From: Streptomyces sp. PTY087I2
GTDB taxonomy: Bacteria > Actinomycetota > Actinomycetes > Streptomycetales > Streptomycetaceae
DNA: 64,000 nucleotides
NCBI RefSeq assembly: GCF_001687325.1
Contig: NZ_LZRD01000020.1
Span: 102,317-166,316, forward strand
Direction of reading: 5' to 3'
In this document: positions 8,182 through 15,926 of the stretch, piece by piece
How the letters are laid out: every line of letters begins with the position of its first letter
How positions within the stretch are numbered: the first letter of the stretch is position 1
Made by a program: the position numbers and the translations under genes
The notes under the pieces: model-generated
Told to the model about the DNA's origin: nothing
The model's input: only the letters and a program-made list of their open reading frames with translations
The model's database searches: none

Positions 8182-8826
8182 CTACCGCAGCGCGTCCGCC
8201 ACTTCCCGGGCGGCGTCGAGTACGCGGGGCCCGACCCGTTCCGGTACGGCGTCGGCGAGCATGACGACACCGACGCTGCCCTCGACGCCCGAGACCCCGA
8301 CCAGCGGTGCGGCCGCCCCGCTGGCGCCGGCTTCGAGTTCGCCGTGGGTGAGGGTGTACCCGGGGTGGCCGGACTCGGTGGCTTGCCGGGCGGACAGGAT
8401 GGCCCGGCCCGCGGCGCCCCGGTCCAGGGGATGGCGGAAGCCGGCCCGGTAGGCGACGTGGTAGTCGGTCCAGGTGGGCTCGACCACGGCGACCGCGAGG
8501 GCGTCGCTGCCGTCGACGAGGGTGAGGTGGGCGGTGGCCCCTATGTCCTCGGCCAGGGAGCGCAGCGCGGGCAGCGCCGCTTCCCGGACGAGCGGGTGCA
8601 CCTGTCTGCCGAGCCGCAGCACACCGAGGCCGACCCGGGCGCGGCCGCCCAGGTCACGGCGTACCAGGGCGTGCTGCTCCAGGGTGGCGAGCAGCCGGTA
8701 GACGACGGTCCGGTTGACCCCGAGCTTGTTGGACAGTTCGGTGACGGTCAGGCCGTGGTCGGTGTCGGCGAGCAGTTTGAGGACGCGCAGTCCTCGGTCG
8801 AGCGTCTGGGAAGTCTCCGCTGTCAC
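8182..8826 (-). CDS. IclR family transcriptional regulator
   Basis: A 214-residue regulator with an N-terminal winged HTH (SQTLDRGLRVLKLLAD ... VTELSNKLGVNRTVVYRLLATL) and a C-terminal IclR effector domain (about 75-210), which contains the typical GRAILS-like segment RGAAGRAILSARQATE. The GTG at 8826 is used because GGAGAGGG lies just upstream and the protein then begins MTAETSQTLDRG; the longer frame upstream has no family similarity. It is monocistronic. IclR proteins regulate carbon or aromatic catabolism, but no neighbouring catabolic operon identifies the ligand. A PhoP-like box lies about 330 bp upstream. Confidence 0.88.
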   Translation of the reverse strand: MTAETSQTLDRGLRVLKLLADTDHGLTVTELSNKLGVNRTVVYRLLATLEQHALVRRDLGGRARVGLGVLRLGRQVHPLVREAALPALRSLAEDIGATAHLTLVDGSDALAVAVVEPTWTDYHVAYRAGFRHPLDRGAAGRAILSARQATESGHPGYTLTHGELEAGASGAAAPLVGVSGVEGSVGVVMLADAVPERVGPRVLDAAREVADALR

Positions 8827-9256
8827 GACGCCCTCTCCTCTTCGGGGTGAGCGACGACGGCCCTGCTCCGACGGTTGCGACGCCGGTCCCAGCGGCGACG
8901 CACGGAGAGGCCGCCGGTCTGGCAAGGAACCGGCTGCGCTCCGCGGCGGCGTTGCCACGGGGCGTTCATATGGCGGGGACAGTAGCGAGCCAGTCCGCTC
9001 AGCGGAAGTCCTCGTCCAGAATCCGGTCCCCGGACGCGGAGCCCCGGAACGGCGTGCACATAAGGGCCGGTCAGCGGGACGACGTCCGGAAAGCGAACAT
9101 CTACGCGCGTTCACGTGTCACGACTCGGCCGGGAGGACACGTCCACGGATGTGAACCATCGTTAACAGTGCGTGAACGGACACCGGAGAAATTTCCCGGG
9201 CGCGGGGCCCGGAAACACGGCAGGGACCCCCGGGCACGAGGCCCCGTAACGCCGTC
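8827..9256. other. Gene-free region upstream of the IclR gene
   Basis: 430 bp with no credible ORF (the open frames show no family features and are shadows of GC-rich sequence). The only structured signal I see is the GTTCAC/GTTAAC hexamer set at 9151-9177, listed separately. The IclR promoter must be here. Confidence 0.6.
9151..9177 (-). promoter_or_regulatory. PHO-box-like direct repeats (GTTCAC)
   Basis: Read on the minus strand, GTTCAC, GTTAAC and GTTCAC start at 9177, 9166 and 9156, which is 11- and 10-bp phasing. Streptomyces PhoP binds 11-nt direct repeats beginning with GTTCAC. An additional GTTCAC in the opposite orientation lies at 9109-9114. The box is upstream of the IclR gene. 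Function is inferred only from the motif. Confidence 0.45.
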
Positions 9257-9290
9257 GGCCCGTACGGAGGTTGGGGCCTCCGTACGGGCC
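9257..9290 (-). terminator. Terminator after the helicase gene
   Basis: Perfect 14-bp inverted repeat (GGCCCGTACGGAGG and its complement) around a TTGGGG loop, 24 bp beyond the helicase stop codon. Confidence 0.75.
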
Positions 9291-9313
9291 GGGGAAGAAC
9301 GGACGACCTCGGG

Positions 9314-11098
9314 TCACGTCATCCGCGTCGCCCACTCCTGGACCTTCGCGATCCGGGTCTGGATCTGGTGGGCCGTGGCCTCCGCGCTCGGCGGGCCGCC
9401 GCAGACGCGGCGCAGTTCGTTGTGGATCACGCCGTGCGGCTTGCCGCTCTGGTGGGTGTAGGCGGAGACCATCGTGTTGAGCTGCTTGCGCAGGCTCAGC
9501 AGCTGCTTGTGCGTGACCACGGGCCGGGCCTCGGCGGGCTTCTCCAGAAGGTCGGCCTCCTCGGCCGGCTTCTGGCGGCTGTGGGCGATCTGCCGGCTCT
9601 GCCGCTTCTGGAGGAGCAGCTGCACCTGGTCCGGCTCCAGGAGCCCGGGGATGCCGAGGTAGTCCTGCTCCTCCTCACTGCCCGGGTGGGCCTGCATGCC
9701 GAACTCGGCGCCGTCGTACAGCACCCGGTCGAAGACGGCGTCGGACTCCAGCGCCTCGAAGGGCAGCTGGTCCTCGGTCTCCTCGTCCTCCAGCTTCTCG
9801 GCGTCGGCGAGGAGCTTGTCCTCCTCCGAGAACGGGTTCTCCTCGTCGCCGCCCTTCTTCGGCTTGTCGAGGACGTGGTCGCGCTCGACCTCCATCTCGT
9901 TGGCGAAGTCGAGGAGCATCGGGATGGTCGGCAGGAAGACGGAGGCGGTCTCACCGCGCCGGCGGGAGCGCACGAAGCGGCCGACGGCCTGGGCGAAGAA
10001 GAGGGGCGTCGAGATGGTGGTGGCGTACACGCCGACGGCGAGGCGCGGTACGTCGACGCCCTCGGACACCATCCGGACCGCGACCATCCAGCGGGACTCG
10101 TCGCCGCTGAACTGGTCGATCTTCTTGGACGCGGCCTTCTCGTCGGAGAGGACCACGGTGGCCGACTCCCCGGTGACCTTTTTCAGGATCTTGGCGTAGG
10201 CGCGGGCCGAGTCCTGGTCGGTGGCGATGACGAGGCCGCCCGCGTCGGGGATGCCCTTGCGGACCTCGGTGAGTCGCTTGTCGGCTGCGGCGAGGACGTT
10301 GGGGATCCACTCGCCGGTGGGGGCGAGCGCGGTGCGCCAGGCCTGGCCGATGGCGTCCTTGGTCATCGGCTCGCCGAGCCGGGCGGCGATCTCGTCCCCG
10401 GCCTTCGTGCGCCAGCGCATGTTGCCGCTGTAGCTGAGGAAGATGACCGGGCGGACGACGCCGTCGGCGAGCGCGTTGCCGTAGCCGTAGGTGTAGTCGG
10501 CCGAGGAGCGGCGGATGCCGTCGTTGCCCTCCTCGTACTGGACGAAGGGGATCGGGTTGGTGTCCGACCGGAACGGCGTACCGGTCAGCGCGAGCCGCCG
10601 GGTCGCCGGGTCGAACGCCTCCTGGCAGGCCTCGCCCCAGGACTTGGAGTCACCGGCGTGGTGGATCTCGTCGAGGATGACGAGCGTCTTGCGCTGCTCG
10701 CAGCGGTTGCGGTGCAGCATCGGGCGGACGCCGACACCGGCGTACGTCACGGCGACCCCGTGGTACTCCTTGCTCAGCGGTCCGGCGCTGTAGTCGGGAT
10801 CGAGCTTGATCCCTATCCGGGCGGCCGCCTCCGCCCACTGCTTCTTGAGGTGCTCGGTCGGGGCGACGACGGTGACCTGCTGCACGACATGGTGGTGCAG
10901 CAGCCACGACGCGAGGGTCAGCGCGAACGTGGTCTTGCCGGCGCCGGGCGTCGCGACGGCGAGGAAGTCGCGCGGCTGCTCCTGGACGTACCTCTCCATG
11001 GCGCCTTGCTGCCAGGCTCGCAGCTTGTTGGCGGTGCCCCAGGGGGCACGGCCGGGGAAGGCGGGTGAGAGGTGGTGGGAGGCGGTGGTAGTAGTCAC
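9314..11098 (-). CDS. DEAD/DEAH-type superfamily 2 helicase
   Basis: A 594-residue ATP-dependent helicase. Motif I ATPGAGKTT is at about 49-57, motif II DEIH at about 142-145, motif III-like LTGTPFRSD follows, and motif VI QAVGRFVRSRRRGE completes a full SF2 core (about residues 25-400). The C-terminal 190 residues are acidic then basic (EENPFSEEDKLLADAEKLEDEETED), without a recognised domain. The arrangement resembles the ERCC3/RAD25 (XPB)-like or type III restriction R-subunit helicases found widely in actinobacteria. No restriction or methylase partner lies nearby, so a DNA-repair or RNA role is equally possible. The ATG at 11098 is the natural start; it is monocistronic with its own terminator. 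Confidence 0.85.
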   Translation of the reverse strand: MTTTTASHHLSPAFPGRAPWGTANKLRAWQQGAMERYVQEQPRDFLAVATPGAGKTTFALTLASWLLHHHVVQQVTVVAPTEHLKKQWAEAAARIGIKLDPDYSAGPLSKEYHGVAVTYAGVGVRPMLHRNRCEQRKTLVILDEIHHAGDSKSWGEACQEAFDPATRRLALTGTPFRSDTNPIPFVQYEEGNDGIRRSSADYTYGYGNALADGVVRPVIFLSYSGNMRWRTKAGDEIAARLGEPMTKDAIGQAWRTALAPTGEWIPNVLAAADKRLTEVRKGIPDAGGLVIATDQDSARAYAKILKKVTGESATVVLSDEKAASKKIDQFSGDESRWMVAVRMVSEGVDVPRLAVGVYATTISTPLFFAQAVGRFVRSRRRGETASVFLPTIPMLLDFANEMEVERDHVLDKPKKGGDEENPFSEEDKLLADAEKLEDEETEDQLPFEALESDAVFDRVLYDGAEFGMQAHPGSEEEQDYLGIPGLLEPDQVQLLLQKRQSRQIAHSRQKPAEEADLLEKPAEARPVVTHKQLLSLRKQLNTMVSAYTHQSGKPHGVIHNELRRVCGGPPSAEATAHQIQTRIAKVQEWATRMT

Positions 11099-11221
11099 GG
11101 TCTCCGGTTCGGGGCTCTCGGGTACGTGGGGCGCTGCCCGTACCGCACCCGGCCCGAAGGGCCCGGCCCGCGATACGACAACCGGGCCACCTTACCGGGG
11201 GCCCGGTCGTGAACCCGTACG

Positions 11222-11245
11222 AACGGGCCGCGGTTCGGGCCCGTT
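11222..11245 (-). terminator. Possible terminator after the Doc toxin gene
   Basis: AACGGGCC (11222-11229) pairs with GGCCCGTT (11238-11245) around an 8-base loop, 22 bp beyond the toxin stop. It is short and lacks a clear T-run. Confidence 0.4.
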
Positions 11246-11267
11246 GAGACCCTCTTCACAGGTACGG

Positions 11268-11636
11268 CTACCGAGCGAACTCCGGCAACTGTTCGGCGAT
11301 CTTGGGCATGTCCAGAGCGCCCTGGCACACCGCCAGCACGAACCGCTCCGCTTCGTCGACGTCGAAGCCGGCGTCGAGCGGATGGCCGTTCATGTGGAGG
11401 AACACCCAGGTCGCGTACCACGCGATCCGCTTGTTGCCGTCCACAAGCCCGTGGTTCCGGGCGAGGGACTCCATGAGGGCCGCGGCCTTCTGCCAGACAT
11501 CCGGGTAGGCGTCCTGGCCGAACACGCTCGCCTGCGGTCGGGCCAGTGCGGATTCCAGCAGCCCGTAGTCGCGTACCTCCGGTGTGCCGAGCCGCTCCGT
11601 CAGGTTCAGCAGCTCGGGCAGGGTCAGGTACTGCAT
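11268..11636 (-). CDS. Doc-type (Fic-fold) toxin of a toxin-antitoxin pair
   Basis: A 122-residue protein of the death-on-curing family. The active-site motif HGLVDGNKR spans residues 62-70 and matches the Fic/Doc pattern H-x(3)-D/N-G/A-N-K-R. Length is typical of Doc. Doc toxins phosphorylate EF-Tu and stop translation; that activity is family knowledge, not shown here. The start codon overlaps the antitoxin stop by one base (TGATG), so translation is coupled. The pair sits on the chromosome between a helicase and an MFS gene, with no phage or plasmid genes beside it. Confidence 0.9.
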   Translation of the reverse strand: MQYLTLPELLNLTERLGTPEVRDYGLLESALARPQASVFGQDAYPDVWQKAAALMESLARNHGLVDGNKRIAWYATWVFLHMNGHPLDAGFDVDEAERFVLAVCQGALDMPKIAEQLPEFAR

Positions 11637-11833
11637 CAGGCGAGCCTCCGGTTGAGCTCCTCACTGACCTTCAGAACGTGGTCCGCGGCCTCGTTGAAGA
11701 GCCGGGAGTGCTCGTTTATGGCAGTGATCACCGCATCGTGGGCGAACGCCTGCATGCTCTTCCCCTCCGCCTCGGCGCGGGCGCGCAGGGAATCCAGCTC
11801 TTCCTCGGTGAACCGCAGATTCAGACCAGCCAT
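11636..11833 (-). CDS. Antitoxin partner of the Doc toxin
   Basis: A 65-residue protein starting MAGLNLRFTEEELDSLRARA. The first 40 residues look like a ribbon-helix-helix DNA-binding domain (beta strand GLNLRFT, then two helices, LDSLRARAEAEG and SMQAFAHDAVITAINE). The C-terminal tail EHSRLFNEAADHVLKVSEELNRRLA is suited to wrapping the toxin. It is therefore an RHH antitoxin rather than a classic Phd-fold protein. It lies immediately upstream of and overlapping doc. A 22-bp palindrome stands 5 bp before the ATG, as expected for autorepression by the antitoxin-toxin complex. Confidence 0.85.
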   Translation of the reverse strand: MAGLNLRFTEEELDSLRARAEAEGKSMQAFAHDAVITAINEHSRLFNEAADHVLKVSEELNRRLA

Positions 11834-11838
11834 GACCC

Positions 11839-11868
11839 TATGGTACCGCGCGGTACCATACGGTACCG
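11839..11868 (-). promoter_or_regulatory. Palindromic operator of the toxin-antitoxin operon
   Basis: Bases 11839-11860 form a perfect 22-bp palindrome (arms TATGGTACCGC). It is followed directly by a third GGTACC core within CGGTACCG at 11861-11868. The element lies between the antitoxin ATG and the MFS stop codon, so it must overlap the promoter. An RHH antitoxin would bind it as dimers. Confidence 0.7.
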
Positions 11869-13380
11869 CTACTTCTCGCGCGCCCCCACGACCACCCGGG
11901 TCGCCACCCACACCCCCACCAGCGCCACCCCCGCCATCGGCAGGAACACCGCCGCGAACGCGCCCGGGTGCGAGCCCGCGGACCCCGCCTGCACCGCCCC
12001 GTGCGCGGCCGCGCCCACCGCCCCGCCGCCCAGTGCCGCGAAGGCCGCACCGCCGGTGGCCAGGAGCAGCACGTTGGAGAGGCCGTCGGAGATCTGGAGG
12101 GCGGCGGAGTTGGAGCCCGCCTCCTCGGGGGCCGACAGCTTCAGGAGCAGAACGCTGGTGGAGGCGATCACCATGCCCATCCCGAAGCAGCCGAAGGCCC
12201 AGGCGACGGCGACGATCCCGACGGGGACCCCGTCGATCAGCACGGCGGGCGCGATGGCGATCGAGGCGGCGACGAGCAGCATGCCGGTCACCATCAGCCG
12301 CTCGCGGTACGCCTCCATACGCGGCCGGGACTGGACGAACGAACCGAGCGCCCAGGTCGCCCCGCCCACGGCCAGCGACAGCCCGGCCATCGTCGGGGAC
12401 AGCCCGCGCTGGGTGACCAGCATCAGCGGTACGAAGGACTCGGCGGCGATGAACGCCCCGGCGGCGATCCCGCGCAGCAGGACCACCGAGGGCAGCCCGC
12501 GGGCGGCCCGTACGGTCCCGGTGGGCAGCAGTCCGCGGACGGCGGGCACGAGCAGGGCGGCGCCGACGGCTGCGGGCAGGAGGGCGAGCCAGTTCAGCTC
12601 CTGCCCCGCGTACTGGAGCAGCCCCGCCCCGGCCGAGATCCCCAGGGCGAGCCGGATGCGGCGGCGGTCGTACGGCTCGGTGGCGGCAGCCGGGTCGGCG
12701 GGCCCGGAGGCCGTACGCCGGATCGCCGGGAGGGCCAGGGCTAGCGGGATCACGATGAGGACGGGGATGCCGACGAAGACCCACCGCCACCCGAGCTGCT
12801 CGGTCACCGTCCCGGAGGCGAGCGGCCCGACGACGGAGGGGATCACCCAGCTCGCGGCGAAGGCGGCCAGGATCGCGGGCCGGATGTGCTCGGGGTAGGC
12901 CCGCCCGATGACGACGTACAGCGCGACGATCACCAGCCCGCCGCCGAGCCCCTGGACGGCCCGGCCCGCGATGAAGACCCACATGCCGGTGGCCGCCCCG
13001 GAGAGCAGCAGGCCTGCGCCGAACGCGGTGATCCCGGTGGCGAGCGGCTGGAGCGGCCCGCGCCGGTCGGCCCACTGCCCGGAGAGGACCATGGCGAAGA
13101 GGCTGGTGGTGAAGTACGCGGAGAAGGCGAACGCGTAGAGCGGGATCCCGTTCAGCTCGCGCGCGGCGACCGGCATCGCCGTACCGACCGCCGTGGCCTC
13201 GAACGCGATGAGGAACACCACGGACACGATGCCGATGCTCAGCGCCCGGTAGGTGCGCCCGAGGACCCCTTCGACGGCCACGGCGGGAAGGTCGGACAGC
13301 GGGTCCGGGGAGGGGGCGTCGGTCGCGGGCGGCGCGAGGTGTGCGGCGTCGGTGCCGTCACGGGGTTCGAGGGCGGTCAT
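11869..13380 (-). CDS. MFS drug exporter, DHA2-like (14 TM)
   Basis: A 503-residue membrane protein. After about 50 cytoplasmic residues rich in Pro/Ala/Asp come about 14 hydrophobic segments, beginning IGIVSVVFLIAFEATAVGTAMPV. The motif-A loop QWADRRGPLQPLATG is at about residues 106-120. Typical DHA2 features follow (VQGLGGGLVIVALYVVIGRAYPE). The family exports drugs or toxic metabolites by proton antiport. The ATG at 13380 is used because upstream frame sequence has no family similarity; the ribosome site is weak. No adjacent regulator gene is present. Confidence 0.85.
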   Translation of the reverse strand: MTALEPRDGTDAAHLAPPATDAPSPDPLSDLPAVAVEGVLGRTYRALSIGIVSVVFLIAFEATAVGTAMPVAARELNGIPLYAFAFSAYFTTSLFAMVLSGQWADRRGPLQPLATGITAFGAGLLLSGAATGMWVFIAGRAVQGLGGGLVIVALYVVIGRAYPEHIRPAILAAFAASWVIPSVVGPLASGTVTEQLGWRWVFVGIPVLIVIPLALALPAIRRTASGPADPAAATEPYDRRRIRLALGISAGAGLLQYAGQELNWLALLPAAVGAALLVPAVRGLLPTGTVRAARGLPSVVLLRGIAAGAFIAAESFVPLMLVTQRGLSPTMAGLSLAVGGATWALGSFVQSRPRMEAYRERLMVTGMLLVAASIAIAPAVLIDGVPVGIVAVAWAFGCFGMGMVIASTSVLLLKLSAPEEAGSNSAALQISDGLSNVLLLATGGAAFAALGGGAVGAAAHGAVQAGSAGSHPGAFAAVFLPMAGVALVGVWVATRVVVGAREK

Positions 13381-13536
13381 GAGGTCAGCGTAAGGGGCAT
13401 GGGCCGGTTTGAACCCTGTCGATGTACGGTCCCGTGCTCGGCCCTTGGTCGTAGGTCCCGGGCCCGTACATCCCCCTCCCCTCCGCCCCGGACATGAACG
13501 GCGTATGGCAGTCGCGTTGCACCCCGGCCGGATTCC

Positions 13537-13565
13537 TTGAGGCGGGGGACGGGTCCCCGTAGCGT
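13537..13565 (+). promoter_or_regulatory. Probable promoter of the tRNA-Cys gene
   Basis: TTGAGG (13537-13542) and TAGCGT (13560-13565) are separated by exactly 17 bp, fitting a vegetative sigma-70-type promoter. The tRNA begins 41 bp after the -10 element. The spacer contains the inverted repeat GGGGAC/GTCCCC. Confidence 0.5.
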
Positions 13566-13606
13566 CGTCGTCAGCAAAGAACAACCACGGAACACCGCAC
13601 CACCCC

Positions 13607-13681
13607 GACCGTGTGCCCGAGAGGCTCAGGGGCTCGACTGCAACTCGAGTTACACCGGTTCGAATCCGGTCACGGTCTCCA
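13607..13681 (+). tRNA. tRNA-Cys (anticodon GCA), CCA encoded
   Basis: A full cloverleaf can be drawn. The acceptor GACCGTG pairs with CACGGTC. The D arm has CCC/GGG. The anticodon stem CTCGA/TCGAG carries loop CTGCAAC, so the anticodon is GCA. The T stem ACCGG/CCGGT holds loop TTCGAAT. Discriminator U73 and the GCA anticodon are the known CysRS identity elements, which supports cysteine. Oddities are four consecutive G residues before the anticodon stem, which compress the D-stem/position-26 junction, and a genomically encoded CCA. It does not look like the usual Streptomyces tRNA-Cys sequence I remember. Confidence 0.85.
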
Positions 13682-13685
13682 GAAC

Positions 13686-13730
13686 GCGGAAGTGGCCGCC
13701 CTCACGGCAGGGGGCGGCCACTTCCGCTTT
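13686..13730 (+). terminator. Terminator of the tRNA-Cys gene
   Basis: Perfect 16-bp inverted repeat (13686-13701 with 13712-13727), 10-base loop, followed by TTT. It starts 5 bp after the tRNA CCA end. Confidence 0.85.
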
Positions 13731-13760
13731 CCGCGCGCGCCATGGCCGAAGCCAGGTCCG

Positions 13761-14537
13761 TCAGCCGGTCTTCAGCGCCTTCATGACATCCCGCATGTCA
13801 CTGATCAAATGCCCCCGGTACGCGAGGATCTCGGGCTCCTCCGGCGCGTCCGGCACGCCCTCCCCGATCTCGCCTTCGCCCTCGTTGTAGGACATCCAGA
13901 CGGACAGGGCGAGCGTCACGACGGCACCGCCGTCCACCACGTTCAGGCGCATGCTGTTGTCGTCCATGATCACCAGGTACGCGCCGTCCCCGAGGTCCGG
14001 TACGCGCTCCACCCGGTCGACAGCCGTCCCGTCGATGTCCGTCACCGTGCTGCTCGCCTCGAACACGGGACGCGGATCGGCTTCCTTGTGCAACTCGGCC
14101 GTGAGGGAGGCCCGGTAGCCCATGTACCAGCCCGACCCGTCCTCGTCGTTCCGCTCCCCGAGATCCAACTCCTCGAAGTCGACAGTGCATCGGATGCGGT
14201 GGAGGGCGGGATGCTCGATCCCGTCCAGCTCGGTGGTCGGCTCGGACTCCGGCTTGCCCAGTGCCCTGGTGAGCTCCTTCAGCTCCATCGCCGCGCAGGA
14301 GCCGGACTCCACACGGTAGCCACGCGAGTCCGGCTTTCCGTCGCCGCCGATCCCGTACCCGAAGACGGCCGCGGCCCACACCGCCGACGCCGTCAGCGCC
14401 CCGGCAACACCCCAGAGCACCCCGCTCCACCGCCGCCGCCCGCCGCCCTCGGGCCCCTGCTCGGGGTCGAACCCGCTCACGACGTCCGAGGACGAGCCCG
14501 GCCCGTCCTCCCCCACCAACTCCGGCTCGGAAATCAC
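13761..14537 (-). CDS. Hypothetical membrane-anchored protein
   Basis: A 258-residue protein that I do not recognise. A cytoplasmic acidic, Gly-rich N-terminus (about 1-38, ending GGGRRRW) precedes one membrane segment (about 39-63, SGVLWGVAGALTASAVWAAAVFGYGI), so the remaining 190 residues should lie outside. The outer domain has two cysteines (SGSCAAMELKEL and IRCTVDFEEL) that could form a disulfide. It resembles in layout the lipoprotein encoded next, with a Cys near the start of the mature domain and a 'DLSVWMSY'-like strand near the end, so the three genes here may be paralogues. Start GTG at 14537. Confidence 0.7.
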   Translation of the reverse strand: MISEPELVGEDGPGSSSDVVSGFDPEQGPEGGGRRRWSGVLWGVAGALTASAVWAAAVFGYGIGGDGKPDSRGYRVESGSCAAMELKELTRALGKPESEPTTELDGIEHPALHRIRCTVDFEELDLGERNDEDGSGWYMGYRASLTAELHKEADPRPVFEASSTVTDIDGTAVDRVERVPDLGDGAYLVIMDDNSMRLNVVDGGAVVTLALSVWMSYNEGEGEIGEGVPDAPEEPEILAYRGHLISDMRDVMKALKTG

Positions 14538-14601
14538 ACCGGCACCTCCCCCTGGTCAACGGCCACGGTACCGGCCGGGCTTCTCGCCGCGACTCCGCAC
14601 G

Positions 14602-15273
14602 TCACGCGGGGTCGAGCACCGGCCGGGGCTCCAGCCCTCCGTCGTTCTCGCAGCGCAGTTCCTTCGCCATGGCCAGGGCGAAGGAATGGACCACGGTCGC
14701 GTAGGCGTCTGTCAGCTTCTCCGGATCGCCCCCGGGTTCCTTGGGCGACCAGCGCTCGACGTCGATGTCGATATGAGCCGGCGTGGAGCCGGGCAGCTTC
14801 TCGCTCCGGCAGGCGAACCAGATGGAGCCGGCGTCCGGAGCGGCCAGGGCCCGCTCCCCCATCGGAAGCACCCTGAACTTCGCAGCAGGCTCGCCCTTCA
14901 GCGGTCCCCAGACCAGCTCCCAGGTCGCCTCCAACCGATCGCCTGCGGCGGAGTTCTTCGCGTATATGTGGCAGATGTTCCCGTCATTGGGGGCGGGGGA
15001 ATCGTAGCCTTCGCTCAACCATTTCGCGGCGAATGCGACGGTGCCGCCCGGCCCCGACCCCTCGAACCGGGACGCCCCCGTGATCACCTTCAACGCCTTG
15101 CCCGCCTCGGCCGAGATCGCGTTGCCGCCGCAGAGTTCCGTCGGTCCCGTGGAAGAGTCAGGCGCTGCGTCGGCGCTCTCCCCGTCCGTACAGCCGACCG
15201 CACCTGCCGCGAGGGAAACCGCGATGACCGCGCCGACGAGACCGGTGCGACTGCGGCTGGAGACCGCCCTCAT
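14602..15273 (-). CDS. Hypothetical lipoprotein
   Basis: A 223-residue secreted protein of unknown function. The signal MRAVSSRSRTGLVGAVIAVSLAAGAVGC ends in lipobox AGAVGC, so the mature protein is lipid-anchored. Further cysteines occur at LCGGN, ICHIY, FACRS and LRCEN, enough for two disulfides. The ATG overlaps the stop of the upstream lipoprotein gene (ATGA), showing translational coupling. Together with its neighbours it forms a minus-strand unit downstream of a broken WXG100-like gene; proteins in this position can be accessory or immunity-type lipoproteins, which is speculation here. Confidence 0.75.
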   Translation of the reverse strand: MRAVSSRSRTGLVGAVIAVSLAAGAVGCTDGESADAAPDSSTGPTELCGGNAISAEAGKALKVITGASRFEGSGPGGTVAFAAKWLSEGYDSPAPNDGNICHIYAKNSAAGDRLEATWELVWGPLKGEPAAKFRVLPMGERALAAPDAGSIWFACRSEKLPGSTPAHIDIDVERWSPKEPGGDPEKLTDAYATVVHSFALAMAKELRCENDGGLEPRPVLDPA

Positions 15274-15926
15274 GCGACTGCCGGCAACGAGGAGGGAATG
15301 ACCGGGGGCTTTTCGCATTCCATCTCTTCCACAACCGACCGAGCGAATACGCTGAGCAGCTCCCACCGGAGCTCCGTTCCCAGAGTCACCCCCGTCACGT
15401 CGAACTGGAGCGGCAGATCGGACGGCTGGGATTCGATGGCGCCGGGTACGGCACATTTCGCGATCAACCGGCTGCGGCCTGGGCCCGATTCCGTTTCCAC
15501 GTAGACAGATTCGTTCGCCTGACGCCACGTCCGGCTGTTCTTGGGGCTGTCCATCATTCCCAAGGAGAGGGCGGACCACTTCACCGACGCATCGACGGTG
15601 CCGCTGATCCCATCATCCTCGAAGGCGTCCACTCGGCAGCCGGTGTAGGAGGTGTGGTGCAGATCCGACTCCTGCCACTGCTTCGCCTCCCGTACGAGGC
15701 GTTCCGCCAGCACATCGGCTTGAGGCGTCCCACCCACCTCGACATCGCTGCCGCCTGTCGTCCTGACAGCAGCTTCCACGTTCTCGTCACCGAGCAACGT
15801 CTCGCACTGCCCCCGTTTCGGCGATTCCGCGCGTTCCTCGCCCCCGGAGCATCCTGAGAGAAGTCCGCCGATGACCAGAAAGGTGATGGCCGTCATCCCG
15901 GTCCTCCAGCGGCGCAGCATCCTCAC
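15270..15926 (-). CDS. Hypothetical lipoprotein
   Basis: A 218-residue secreted protein starting MRMLRRWRTGMTAITFLVIGGLLSGC, with lipobox LLSGC. Mature-domain cysteines occur at QCETLLGD, TGCRVDAF, AKCAVPG and MECEKPP, the same number as in the adjacent lipoprotein, with which it is translationally coupled. The two share the pattern of an early Cys, a central 'TGCRVD'/'NICHIY' strand and a terminal Cys, so they are probably diverged paralogues. Its start overlaps the stop of the frameshifted WXG-like gene, so the three were once one coupled operon. Function unknown. Confidence 0.75.
   Translation of the reverse strand: MRMLRRWRTGMTAITFLVIGGLLSGCSGGEERAESPKRGQCETLLGDENVEAAVRTTGGSDVEVGGTPQADVLAERLVREAKQWQESDLHHTSYTGCRVDAFEDDGISGTVDASVKWSALSLGMMDSPKNSRTWRQANESVYVETESGPGRSRLIAKCAVPGAIESQPSDLPLQFDVTGVTLGTELRWELLSVFARSVVEEMECEKPPVIPSSLPAVA

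Noticed and set aside
9314..11098. Restriction-modification or anti-phage helicase
   Set aside because: No methylase, nuclease or defence partner lies beside the helicase; it has its own promoter region and terminator, and such single helicases are common in Streptomyces core genomes.
13761..14537. Integrative element using the tRNA-Cys 3' end as attachment site
   Set aside because: No integrase gene and no repeat of the tRNA 3' end were seen in the following 4 kb; the island could be older or not integrative.
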